This document shows, piece by piece, positions 1 through 9,697 of a DNA stretch of 64,000 bases. How positions within the stretch are numbered: the stretch's first letter is position 1; every line of letters starts with the position of its first letter. The notes below the pieces were generated by a model. That model was given only the letters and a program-made list of their open reading frames with translations, did not search any database and was not told the origin of the DNA. The position numbers and the translations under genes were made by a program. Source of the stretch: Petrolisthes cinctipes (taxonomy: Eukaryota > Arthropoda > Malacostraca > Decapoda > Porcellanidae); contig JAWQEG010000501.1 in the NCBI GenBank assembly GCA_033782935.1, forward strand, positions 3,136,501 through 3,200,500, read 5' to 3'.

Positions 1-418
1 CGTTTATATCTCAAATTCAGGCTCGAAACACCCGAAAATTCGATATTTTTGGGTCCCAGAAGTGATCTGTACATGCCTACTTAGTGCTAGAATATTTTCA
101 AAATATAAGCTCAAAACATGCTACAAATCGATATTTTAGGTGCCCAAAGTCAATATCTCAAATTCAGGCCCAAAACCCCCGAAAATTCGATATTTTGGGG
201 TCCCAGAAGCGAACTGTACATGCCTACTCCGTGTTAGAGTATTTTCAAAATACAGACCCAAAACATACTGAAAATCGATCTTTTAGGTGCCCAAAAGTCG
301 ATATGTGCATGCATCTTCTGTTCCCGTTTATATCTCAAATTCATGCTCCAAACACCCGAAAATTCGATATTTTGGGGTCCCAGAAGCGATCTGTACATCC
401 CAACTCAGTTGCAGGTCC

Positions 419-1731
419 AAAACATGCTAAAAATCGATATTTTAAGTGTCCAAAGTCGATATGTGCAAGCATCTTCTGTACCCGTTTATATCTCAAATTC
501 AGGCTCAAAACACCCAAAAATTCGATATGTTTGGGTCCCATAAGCGATCTGTACATGCCTACTCCTAGTTAGAGTATTTTCAAAATACAGGCCCAAAAAA
601 TGCTGAAAATAGATATTTTAGGTGCCCAAAAGTCGATATGTTCATGCATCTTCTGTACCCGTTTATATCCCAAATTCAACCTTAAAACACCCGAAAATTC
701 GATATTTTGGGGTCCCAAAAGCGATCTGTACATGCCTCCTCAGTGCTAGATTATTTTCAAAATATAGGCCCAAAACATGCTAAAAATCGATATTTTAGGT
801 GCCCAAAGTCTATATCTCAAATTCAGGCCCAAAACACCCGAAAATTCGATATTTTGGGGTCCCAGAAGCGAACTGTACATGCCTACTCCGTGTTAGAGTA
901 TTTTCAATATACAGGCCCAAAACATACTGAAAATCGATCTTTTAGGTGCCCAAAAGTCGATATATGCATGCATCTTCTGTACCCGTTTATATCCCAATTT
1001 CAACCTCAAAACACCCGAAAATTAGAAATTTTTGGGCCCCAGAAGCGATCTGTACATGCCTACTCAGTGCAAGAATGTTTTCAAAATATAAGCTTAAAAC
1101 ATGCTAAAAATCGATATTTTAAGTGTCCAAAGTCGATATGTGCATGCATCATCTGTACCCGTTTATATCTCAATTTCCGGCTCAAAACACCCGAAAATTC
1201 GGTATTTTTGGGTCCTAGAAGCGATCTGTACATCCCTACTCCTAGTTAGAATGTTTTCAAGATACAGACCAAAAACATGCTCAAAATCGATATTTTAGGT
1301 GCCCAAAAGTCGATATGTGCATGCATCTTCTGTACCCGTTTATATCTCAAATTCAGGCTCAAAACACCCGAATATTCGATATTTTGAGGTCCCAGAAGCG
1401 ATCTGTACATGCCTACTTAGTGCTAGAATATTTTCAAAATATAGGCCCAAAACATGTTAAAAATCGATATTTTATGTGCCCAAAGTCGATATCTCAAATT
1501 CAGGCCCAAAACACCCAAAAATTCGATATTTTGGGGTCCCAGGAGCGATCTGTACATGCATAGTCCGTGTTAGAGTATTTTCAATATACAGGCCCAAAAC
1601 ATACTGAAAATCGATCTTTTAGGTGCCCAAAAGTCGATATGTGGATGCATCTTCTGTACCCGTTTATATCTCAAATTCAGGCTCAAAACACCCGAAAATT
1701 AGATATTTTGGGGTCCCAGAAGCGATCTGTA
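419..1731 (+). repeat. Segmental duplication, offset 7,456 bp, left copy
   Basis: Matches 7875-9187 at a constant offset. Shared private variants include CCAATTTC, AGCTTAAAACATG, CAATTTCCGGCTC and CATGCATAGTCCGTG. On the right the match ends at TCTGTACTTG here against TCTGTAGATG in the partner. Confidence 0.82.
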
Positions 1732-2023
1732 CTTGCCTACTCCGTGTTAGAGTATTTTTTAAATACAGGCCCAAAACAAGCTTAAAATCGATATTTTAGG
1801 TTACCAAAGTCATTATCTGTATGCATATTCTACACTCGTTTATATCCCAAATTCAACCTCAAAACACCCGAAAATTCGATATTTTTGGGTCCCAGAAGCG
1901 ATCTGTACATGTCTAGTCAGTGCTAGAATGTTTTCAAAATATAGGCTCAAAACATGCTAAAAATCGATATTTTAAGTGTCCAAAGTCTATATGTGCAAGC
2001 ATCTTCTGTACCCGTTTATATCT

Positions 2024-2110
2024 CAAATTCAGGCTCAAAACACCCAAAAATTCGATATGTTTGGGTCCCAGAAGCGATCTGTACATGCCTACTCCTAGTT
2101 AGAGTATTTT
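2024..2110 (+). repeat. Half-monomer A (87 bp) of the ancestral dimer
   Basis: This half runs from CAAATTCAGGCTCAAAACAC to the TTTT before the B half. It shares with the B half, in the same order and spacing, AGGCTCAAAACA, a run of A, TCGATATTTT, CC-A-AG-CGAT, TGT-CATGC and CT-C. By hand alignment, roughly 70% of the first 70 positions agree and the last 16 agree weakly. That is far above chance, so the monomer is an old tandem dimer of a unit of about 88 bp. Confidence 0.85.
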
Positions 2111-2199
2111 CAAAATACAGGCCCAAAACATGCTGAAAATCGATATTTTAGGTGCCCAAAGTCAATATGTGCATGCATCTTCTGTACCCGTTTATATCT
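2111..2199 (+). repeat. Half-monomer B (89 bp) of the ancestral dimer
   Basis: This half begins CAAAATACAGGCCCAAAACA and continues through ATCGATATTTTAGGTG and GTGCATGCATCTTCTG to CCCGTTTATATCT. It is the counterpart of half A. The 29-bp deletion of the 147-bp class and the extra A of the 177-bp class both lie in this half. It carries the TGCATGCA palindrome. Confidence 0.85.
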
Positions 2200-2376
2200 C
2201 AAATTCAGGCTCAAAACACCCGAAAATTCGATATTTTTGGGTCCTAGAAGCGATCTGTACATCCCTACTCTTAGCTAGAATGTTTTCAAGATACAGACCC
2301 AAAACATGCTCAAAATCGATATTTTAGGTGCCCAAAAGTCGATATGTGCATGCATCTTCTGTACCCGTTTATATCT
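2200..2376 (+). repeat. Representative 177-bp monomer (family F5)
   Basis: This monomer has the same phase as the 176-bp form but carries one extra A in GCCCAAAAGTCG, giving 177 bp (A half 87, B half 90). Diagnostic stretches are TTAGCTAGAATG or CCTAGTTAGAATG, then TTTTCAAGATACAGACCC, then CATGCTCAAAATCG. Because 177 is divisible by three, runs of this form keep open frames open without any coding meaning. Confidence 0.95.
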
Positions 2377-3344
2377 CAAATTCAGGCTCAAAACACCCGA
2401 AAATTCGATATTTTGGGGTCTAGAAGCGATCTGTACATGCCTACTCTGTGCTAGAATATTTTCAAAATATAGGCCCAAAACATGCTAAAAACGATATTAT
2501 AGGTGCCCAAAGTCGATATCTCAAATTCAGGCCCAAAACACCCAAAAATTCGATATTTTGGGGTCCCAGAAGCGATCTGTACATGCCTACTCCGTGTTAG
2601 AGTATTTTCAATATACAGGCCCAAAACATACTGAAAATCGATCTTTTAGGTGCACAAAAGTCGATATGTGGATGCATCTTCTGTACCCGTTTATTTCTCA
2701 AATTCAGGCTCCAAACACCCGAAAATTCGATATTTTGGGGTCCTAGAAGCGATCTGTACTTGCCTACTCCGTGTTAGAGAATTTTCAAAATACAGGCCCA
2801 AAACAAGCTGAAAATCGATATTTTAGGTGACCAAAGTCAATATGTGTATGCATATTCTACACCCGTTTATATCCCAAATTCAACCTCAAAACACCCGAAA
2901 ATTCGATATTTTTGGGTCCCAGAAGCGATCTGTACATGTCTAGTCAGTGCTAGAATGTTTTCAAAATATAGGCTCAAAACATGCTAAAAATCGATATTTT
3001 AAGTGTCCAAAGTCGATATGTGCAAGCATCTTCTGTACCCGTTTATATCTCAAATTCAGGCTCAAAACACCCAAAAATTCGATATGTTTGGGTCCCAGAA
3101 GCGATCTGTACATGCCTCCTCCTAGTTAGAGTATTTTCAAAATACAGGCCCAAAACATGCTGAAAATCGATATTTTAGTTGCCCAAAGTTAATATGTGCA
3201 TGCATCTTCTGTACCCGTTTATATCTCAAATTCAGGCTCAAAACACCCGAAAATTCGATATTTTTGGGTCCTAGAAGCGATCTGTACATCACTACTCCTA
3301 GTTAGAATGTTTTCAAGATACAGACCCAAAACATGCTCAAAATC

Positions 3345-3984
3345 GATATTTTAGGTGACCAAAGTCAATATGTGTATGCATCTTCTGCACCCGTTTATAT
3401 CCCAAATTCAACCTCAAAACACCCAAAAATTCGATATTTTTGGGTCCCAGTAGCGTTCTGTACATGTCTAGTCAGTGTTAGAATGTTTTCAAAATATAGG
3501 CTCAAAACATGCTAAATCGATATTTTAAGTGTCCAAAGTTGATATGTGCATGCATCTTCTGTACCCGTTTATATCTCAAATTCAGGCTCAAAACACCCGA
3601 AAATTCGATATTTTTGGGTCCCAGAAGCGATCTGTACATGCCTACTCCTAGTTAGAGTATTTTCAAAATACAGGCCCAAAACATGCTGAAAATCGATATT
3701 TTAGGAGCCCAAAGTCAATATGTGCATGAATCTTCTGTACCCGTTTATATCTCAAATTCAGGCTCAAAACACCCGAAAATTCGGTATTATTGGGCCCTAG
3801 AAGCGATCTGTTCATCCCTACTCCTAGTTAGAATGTTTTCAAGATACAGACCCAAAAGATGCTCAAAATCGATATTTTAGGTCCCCAAATGTCGATATGT
3901 GCATGCATCTTCTGTACCCGTTGGTTTTCAAAAAATATGCTCAAAACATGCTAAAAATCGACATTTTAAGTGTCCAAAGTCGAT
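3345..3984 (+). repeat. Duplication, offset 1,439 bp, left copy
   Basis: Matches 4784-5423. Shared private variants are ACATGCTAAATCGATATT (two bases lost), GTCCAAAGTTGATATG, GGAGCCCAAAGTC, CATGAATCTTC, TCGGTATTATTGGG and the half-register junction CCCGTTGGTTTTCAAAAAA. Confidence 0.85.
3861..3950 (+). repeat. B-B junction: an A half-monomer is missing (89-bp spacing)
   Basis: Two B-half landmarks, GCTCAAAATC at 3861 and GCTAAAAATC at 3950, are 89 bp apart instead of about 176. Between them B-type CTGTACCCGTT runs into GGTTTTCAAAAAATATGC, which is the A-to-B transition normally found 87 bp later. One A half is absent, as expected if misalignment occurred at the 88-bp register. Confidence 0.85.
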
Positions 3985-4783
3985 AAATGCATGCATCTTC
4001 TGTACCCGTTTATATCTCAAATTCAGGCTCAAAACACCCGAAAATTCGATATTTTTGGGTCCCAGAAGCGATCTGTACATGCCTACTCCTAGATAGAGTA
4101 TTTTTAAAATACACTCCGAAAACATGCTGAATATCGATATTTTAGGTGCCCAAAGTCAGTATGTGCATGCATCTTCTGTAACCGTTTATATCTCAAATTC
4201 AGGCTCAAAACACCCGAAAATTCGATATTTTGAGGTCCCAGAAGCGATCTGTACATGCCTACGCAGTGCTAGAATATTTTCAAAATATAGGCCCAAAACA
4301 TGTTAAAAATCAAATATTTTATGTGCCCAAAGTCGATATCTCAAATTCAGGCCCAAAACACCCAAAAATTCGATATTTTGGGGTCCCAGAAGCGATCTGT
4401 ACATGCCTACTTAGTGCTAGAATATTTTCAAAATATAGGCCCAAAACATGCTAAAAATCGATATTTTAGGTGCCAAAAGTCGATATCTCAAATTCAGGCC
4501 CAAAACAACTGAAAATTCGATATTTGGGGGTCCCAGAAGCGAACTGTACATGCCTACTCCGTGTTAGAGTATTTTCAAAATACAGGCCCAAAACATACTG
4601 AAAATCGATCTTTTAGGTGCCCAAAAGTCGATATGTGCATGCATCTTCTGTACCCGTTTATATCTCAAATTCAGGCTCCAAACACCCAAAAATTCGGTAT
4701 TATTGGGTCCTAGAAGCGATCTGTACATGCCTACTCCGTGTTAGAGTATTTTTAAAATACAGGCCCAAAACAAGCTGAAAATC

Positions 4784-5423
4784 GATATTTTAGGTGACCA
4801 AAGTCAATATGTGTATGTATCTTCTGCACCCGTTTATATCCCAAATTCAACCTCAAAACACCCAAAAATTCGATATTTTTGGGTCCCAGAAGCGTTCTGT
4901 ACATGTCTAGTCAGTGTTAGAATGTTTTCAAAATATAGGCTCAAAACATGCTAAATCGATATTTTAAGTGTCCAAAGTTGATATGTGCATGCATCTTCTG
5001 TACCCGTTTATATCTCAAATTCAGGCTCAAAACACCCGAAAATTCGATATTTTTGGGTCCCAGAAGCGATCTGTACATGCCTACTCCTAGTTAGAGTATT
5101 TTCAAAATACAGGCCCAAAACATGCTGAAAATCGATATTTTAGGAGCCCAAAGTCAATATGTGCATGAATCTTCTGTACCCGTTTATATCTCAAATTCAG
5201 GCTCAAAACACCCGAAAATTCGGTATTATTGGGTCCTAGAAGCGATATGTTCATCCTTACTCCTAGTTAGAATGTTTTCAAGATACAGACCCAAAACATG
5301 CTCAAAATCGATATTTTAGGTGCCCAAATATCGATATGTGCATGCATCTTCTGTACCCGTTGGTTTTCAAAAAATATGCTCAAAACATGCTAAAAATCGA
5401 CATTTTAAGTGTCCAAAGTCGAT
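4784..5423 (+). repeat. Duplication, offset 1,439 bp, right copy
   Basis: Partner of 3345-3984, including the same half-register junction near 5360. One copy derives from the other or both from a common source, so the junction formed once. Confidence 0.85.
5300..5389 (+). repeat. B-B junction, duplicated copy
   Basis: This is the same 89-bp spacing and the same CCCGTTGGTTTTC junction as at 3861-3950, carried by the 1,439-bp duplication. Confidence 0.85.
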
Positions 5424-5447
5424 ATGTGCATGCATCATCTGTACCCG

Positions 5448-5654
5448 TTTTTATCTCAAATTCAGGCTCAAAACACCAGAAAATTCGATATTTTGGGGTC
5501 CCAGAAGTGATCTGTACATGCCTACTTAGTGCTGGAATATTTTCAAAATATAGGCCCAAAACATGCTAAAAATCGATATTTTAGGTGCACAAAGTTGATA
5601 TCTCAAATTCAGGCCCAAAACACCCGAAAATTCGATATTTTGGGGTCCCAGAAG
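5448..5654 (+). repeat. Source segment of the inverted duplication
   Basis: This forward segment of 207 bp carries the private variants CACCAGAAAATTCG, AAGTGATCTG, GTGCTGGAATATT and GTGCACAAAGTTGATATC. All four appear in reverse complement at 6230-6436 with no length change. Since this combination is private, 5448-5654 is the best candidate template for the inverted copy, 575 bp away. Confidence 0.9.
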
Positions 5655-5744
5655 CGAACTGTACATGCCACCTCCGTGTTAGAGTATTTTCAAAATACAG
5701 GCCCAAAACATACTGAAAATCGATCTTTTAGGTGCCCAAAAGTC

Positions 5745-5790
5745 GATATGTGCATGCATCTTCTGTCTAGTCAGTGCTAGAATGTTTTCA
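5745..5790 (+). repeat. Deletion junction joining B half to A half (about 79 bp lost)
   Basis: At 5766/5767 the B-half end CATCTTCTGT runs into CTAGTCAGTGCTAG, the end of an A half. About 79 bp of the normal sequence between them are missing. The lost segment would be flanked by TGT on both sides, a 3-bp microhomology, and the joined pieces occupy roughly homologous positions of the two halves. Confidence 0.78.
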
Positions 5791-5877
5791 AAATATAGGC
5801 TCAAAACATACTAAAAATCGATATTTTAAACGTCCAAAGTCGATATGTGCATGCATCTTCTGTACCCGTTTATATCT

Positions 5878-6035
5878 CAAATTCAGGCTCAAAACACCCG
5901 AAAATTCGATATTTTGGGGTCCCAGAAGCGATCTGTACATGCCTACTCAGTTGCAGGCCCAAAACATGCTGAAAATCGATATTTTAGGTGCCCAAAGTCA
6001 ACATGTGTATGCATCTTCTGCACTCGTTTATATCT
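5878..6035 (+). repeat. Representative 158-bp monomer (18-bp deletion class)
   Basis: The stretch between CTACTCAG and GGCCCAAAAC is 5 bp (TTGCA, elsewhere ATGCA) instead of about 23 bp, removing the end of the A half and the start of the B half. The tail reads GTCAACATGTGTATGCATC and is followed by a monomer with TTCGATAATTTTGGG. The class recurs near 7190, 9200, 25860, 26190, 27200, 28385, 38360, 39050, 39530, 41390, 48590, 50130, 52135, 54630, 57990, 59680 and 60775, so it was amplified as part of larger units. The TTGCA and ATGCA forms are two sub-lineages. Confidence 0.9.
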
Positions 6036-6229
6036 CAAATTCAACCTCAAAACACCCAAAAAATTCGATAATTTTGGGTCCCAGAAACTATCTGTACATG
6101 TCTAGTCAGTGCTAGACTGTTTTCAAAATATAGGCTCAAAACATGCTAAAAATCGATATTTTAAGTGTCCAAATTCGATAAATGCATGCATCTTCTGTAC
6201 CCGTTTATATCTCAAATTCAGGCTCAAAA

Positions 6230-6436
6230 CTTCTGGGACCCCAAAATATCGAATTTTCGGGTGTTTTGGGCCTGAATTTGAGATATCAACTTTGTGCACC
6301 TAAAATATCGATTTTTAGCATGTTTTGGGCCTATATTTTGAAAATATTCCAGCACTAAGTAGGCATGTACAGATCACTTCTGGGACCCCAAAATATCGAA
6401 TTTTCTGGTGTTTTGAGCCTGAATTTGAGATAAAAA
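6230..6436 (-). repeat. Inverted 207-bp satellite segment, the only strand switch found
   Basis: From 6230 the sequence reads CTTCTGGGACCCCAAAATAT and ends with TTTGAGATAAAAA at 6436, the exact reverse complement of 5448-5654, including AATATTCCAGCAC and GATATCAACTTTGTGCAC. An uninserted relative of the target lies at 3985-4095: the flanks match at offsets of 2,195 bp (left) and 2,392 bp (right). Comparing the two, 206 bp replaced 9 bp (ACCCGAAAA at 4036-4044). The left junction shares one base (C) and the right shares AAAA. This suggests templated or microhomology-mediated repair rather than a simple inversion. Confidence 0.93.
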
Positions 6437-7157
6437 TCCGATATTTTTGGGTCCCAGAAGAGATCTGTACATGCCTACTCCTAGATAGAGTATTTTTAAA
6501 ATACACTCCCAAAACATGCTGAAAATCAATATTTTAGGTGCCCAAAGTCAATATGTGCATGCATCTTCTGTAACCGTTTATATCTCAAATTCTGGCTCAA
6601 AACACCCGAAAATTTCTTTATTATTGGGTCCTAGAAGCGATCTGTTCATCCCTACTCCTAGTTAGAATGTTTTCAAGATACAGACCCAAAACATGCTCAA
6701 AATCGATATTTTAGGTGCCCAAAAGTCGATATGTGCATGCATCTTCTGTACCCGTTTATATCTCACATTCAAGCTCAAAACAACCGAAAATTCGATACTT
6801 TTGGGGTCCCAGAAGCAATCTGTACTTGAATACTCCGTGTTTGAGTATTTTCAAAATACAGGCCCACAACAAGCTGAAAATCGATATTTTAGGTGTCCAA
6901 AGTCAATATGTGTATGCATCTTCAGCACCCGTTTATGTCCGAAATTCAACCTCAAAATACCCGAAAATTGGATATTTTTGGGTCCCAGAAGCGATCTGTA
7001 CATGCCTACTCAGTGCTAGAATTTTTTCAAAATATAGGCTCAAAACATGCTAAAAATCGATATTTTAAGTGTCCAAAGTCGATATGTGCATGCATCATTT
7101 GTACCCGTTTATATCTCAAATTCAGGCTCAAAACACCCAAAAATTCGATATTTTGGG

Positions 7158-7686
7158 GTCCCAGAAGCGATCTGTACATGCCTACTCAGTTGCAGGCCCA
7201 AAACATGCTGAAAATCGATATTTTAGGTGCCCAAAGTCAACATGTGTATGCATCTTCTGCACTCGTTTATATCTCAAATTCAACCTCAAAACACCCGTAA
7301 ATTCGATAATTTTGGGTCCCAGAAACGATCTGTACATGTCTAGTCAGTGCTAGACTGTTTTCAAAATATAGGCTCAAAACATGCTAAAAATCAATATTTT
7401 AAGTGTCCAAAGTCGATAAATGCATGCATCTTCTGTACCCGTTTATATCTCAAATTCAGGCTCAAAACACCCGAAAATTCGATATTTTTGGGTTCCAGAA
7501 GTGATCTGTACATGCCTACTTAGTGCTAGAATATTTTCAAAATATAGGCCCAAAACATGCTACAAATCGATATTTTAGGTGCCCAAAGTCAATATCTCAA
7601 ATTCAGGCCCAAAACCCCCGAAAATTCGATATTTTGGGGTCCCAGAAGCGAACTGTACATGCCTACTCCGTGTTAGAGTATTTTCA
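7158..7686 (+). repeat. Duplication, offset 2,011 bp, left copy
   Basis: Matches 9169-9697: a 158-bp class monomer (TCAGTTGCAGG), a monomer with CCCGTAAATTCGATAATTTT, then TCGATAAATGCATGC and ACATGCTACAAATCG. The last part also matches the first 240 bases of the window. Confidence 0.8.
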
Positions 7687-7874
7687 AGATACAGACCCAA
7701 AACATGCTTAAAATCGATATTTTAGGTGCCCAAAGTCAACATGTTTATGCATCTTCTGCACTCGTTTATATCTCAAATTCAACCTCAAAACACCCGAAAA
7801 TTCGATAATTTTGGGTCCCAGATGCGATCTGTACATGTCTAGTCAGTGCTAGAATGTTTTCAAAATATAGGCTC

Positions 7875-9187
7875 AAAACATGCTAAAAATCGATATTTTA
7901 AGTGTCGAAAGTCGATATGTGCAAGCATCTTCTGTACCCGTTTATATCTCAAATTCAGGCTCAAAACACCCAAAAATTCGATATGTTTGGGTCCCAGAAG
8001 CGATCTGTACATGCCTACTCCTAGTTAGAGTATTTTCGAAATACAGGCCCAAAAAATGCTGAAAATAGATATTTTAGGTGCCCAAAAGTCGATATGTGCA
8101 TGCATCTTCTGTACCCGTTTATATCCCAAATTCAACCTTAAAGCACCCGAAAATTCGATATTTTGGGGTCCCAAAAGCGATCTGTACATGCCTCCTCAGT
8201 GCTAGATTATTTTCAAAATATAGGCCCAAAACATGCTAAAAATCGATATTTTAGGTGCCCAAAGTCTATATCTCAAATTCAGGCCCAAAACACACGAAAA
8301 TTCGATATTTTGGGGTCCCAGAAGCGAACTGTACATGCCTACTCCGTGTTAGAGTATTTTCAATATACAGGCCCAAAACATACTGAAAATCGATCTTTTA
8401 GGTGCCCAAAAGTCGATATATGCATGCATCTTCTGTACCCGTTTATATCCCAATTTCAACCTCAAAACACCCGAATATTAGATATTTTTGGGCCCCAGAA
8501 GCGATCTGTACATGCCTACTCAGTGCAAGAATGTTTTCAAAATATAAGCTTAAAACATGCTAAAAATCGATATTTTAAGTGTCCAAAGTCGATATGTGCA
8601 TGCATCATCTGTACCCGTTTATATCTCAATTTCCGGCTCAAAACACCCGAAAATTCGGTATTTTTGGGTCCTAGAAGCGATCTGTACATCCCTACTCCTA
8701 GTTAGAATGTTTTCAAGATACAGACCAAAAACATGCTCAAAATCAATATTTTAGGTGCCCAAAAGTCGATATGTGCATGCATCTTCTGTACCCGTTTATA
8801 TCTCAAATTCAGGCTCAAAACACCCGAAAATTCGATATTTTGAGGTCCCAGAAGCGATCTGTACATGCCTACTCAGTGCTAGAATATTTTCAAAATATAG
8901 GCCCAAAACATGTTAAAAATCGATATTTTATGTGCCCAAAGTCGATATCTCAAATTCAGGCCCAAAACACCCAAAAATTCGATATTTTGGGGTCCCAGGA
9001 GCGATCTGTACATGCATAGTCCGTGTTAGAGTATTTTCAATATACAGGCCCAAAACATACTGAAAATCGATCTTTTAGGTGCCCAAAAGTCGATATGTGG
9101 ATGCATCTTCTGTACCCGTTTATATCTCAAATTCAGGCTCAAAACACCCGAAAATTAGATATTTTGGGGTCCCAGAAGCGATCTGTA
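7875..9187 (+). repeat. Segmental duplication, offset 7,456 bp, right copy
   Basis: Partner of 419-1731. Because 9451-12807 also resembles 1-3357, this section exists in three versions within the first 11 kb, consistent with repeated unequal exchange. Confidence 0.82.
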
Positions 9188-9697
9188 GATGCCTACTCAG
9201 TTGCAGGCCCAAAACATGTTGAAAATCGATATTTTAGGTGCCCAAAGTCAACATGTGTATTCATCTTCGGCACTCATTTATATCTCAAATTCAACCTCAA
9301 AACACCCGTAAATTCGATAATTTTGGGTCCCAGAAACGATCTGTATATGTCTAGTCAGTGCTAAACTGTTTTCAAAATATAGGCTCAAAACATGCTAAAA
9401 ATCAATATTTTAAGTGTCCAAAGTCGATAAATGCATGCATCTTCTGTACCCGTTTATATCTCAAATTCAGGCTCGAAACACCCGAAAATTCGATATTTTT
9501 GGGTCCCAGAAGTGATCTGTACATGCCTACTTAGTGCTAGAATATTTTCAAAATATAAGCCCAAAACATGCTACAAATCGATATTTTAGGTGCCCAAAGT
9601 CAATATCTCAAATTCATGCCCAAAACCCCCGAAAATTCGATATTTTGGGGTCCCAGAAGCGAACTGTACATGCCTACTCCGTGTTAGAGTATTTTCA
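9169..9697 (+). repeat. Duplication, offset 2,011 bp, right copy
   Basis: Partner of 7158-7686. It carries private changes such as CACTCATTTATATC and TCTGTATATGTC near 9270-9345. Confidence 0.8.

Larger units (their letters stand above)
2024..2199 (+). repeat. Representative 176-bp monomer (family F6)
   Basis: A full-length monomer, counted from the C of CAAATTCAGG to the base before the next one. It holds the A half (2024-2110) and the B half (2111-2199). Family-diagnostic bases are in the next repeat of the same family: CCTAGTTAGAGTATTTTC, then ACATGCTGAAAATCG, then GTCAATATGTGCATGC. In F6 the CpG of GTCGATATG is replaced by CpA (GTCAATATG). The family normally follows F4 and precedes F5. 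Confidence 0.95.
1926..2952 (+). repeat. Six-monomer higher-order repeat F4-F6-F5-F1-F2-F3, copy 1
   Basis: The distance from one F4 marker (TCAGTGCTAGAATG followed by AAGTGTCCAAAG) to the next F4 is 1,027 bp. In between come F6 (GCTGAAAATCG, about 2130), F5 (GCTCAAAATCG, about 2306), F1 (short monomer, about 2480), F2 (ATCGATCTTTTAGG, about 2640) and F3 (AAGCTGAAAATCG with GGTGACCAAAGTC, about 2810). Nominal length is 176+176+177+147+177+176 = 1,029. The two missing bases are visible as AAAACGATATTAT and GGGGTCTAGAAG in the F1 monomer. Confidence 0.88.
1..3357 (+). repeat. Segmental duplication, offset 9,450 bp, left copy
   Basis: The sequence from base 1 matches 9451 onward nearly base for base. 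Shared private variants include GGCTCGAAACACC at the start, ACATGCTACAAATCG and AAAAAATGCTGAAAATAG. The match stops where this copy reads TTTTAGGTGACC while the other reads TTTTAGGTGCCC. The true left end lies outside the window. Confidence 0.88.

Noticed and set aside
2130..2170. Telomere-like TTTTAGG in each monomer
   Set aside because: It occurs singly within ATTTTAGGTGCCC and never in tandem, so it is not telomeric or interstitial telomeric repeat.
2024..2199. CENP-B box in the CCCGAAAATTCGATA region
   Set aside because: The required spacing and bases (TTCG....A..CGGG or its complement) are not met: after CCCG the conserved T and the CGAA are out of place. No other position in the consensus fits.
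5448..6436. Foldback transposon or MITE formed by the inverted pair
   Set aside because: Both arms are ordinary satellite monomers, the 575-bp interior is also satellite, there is no target-site duplication, and 9 bp of target were lost. Repair-templated insertion explains it better.
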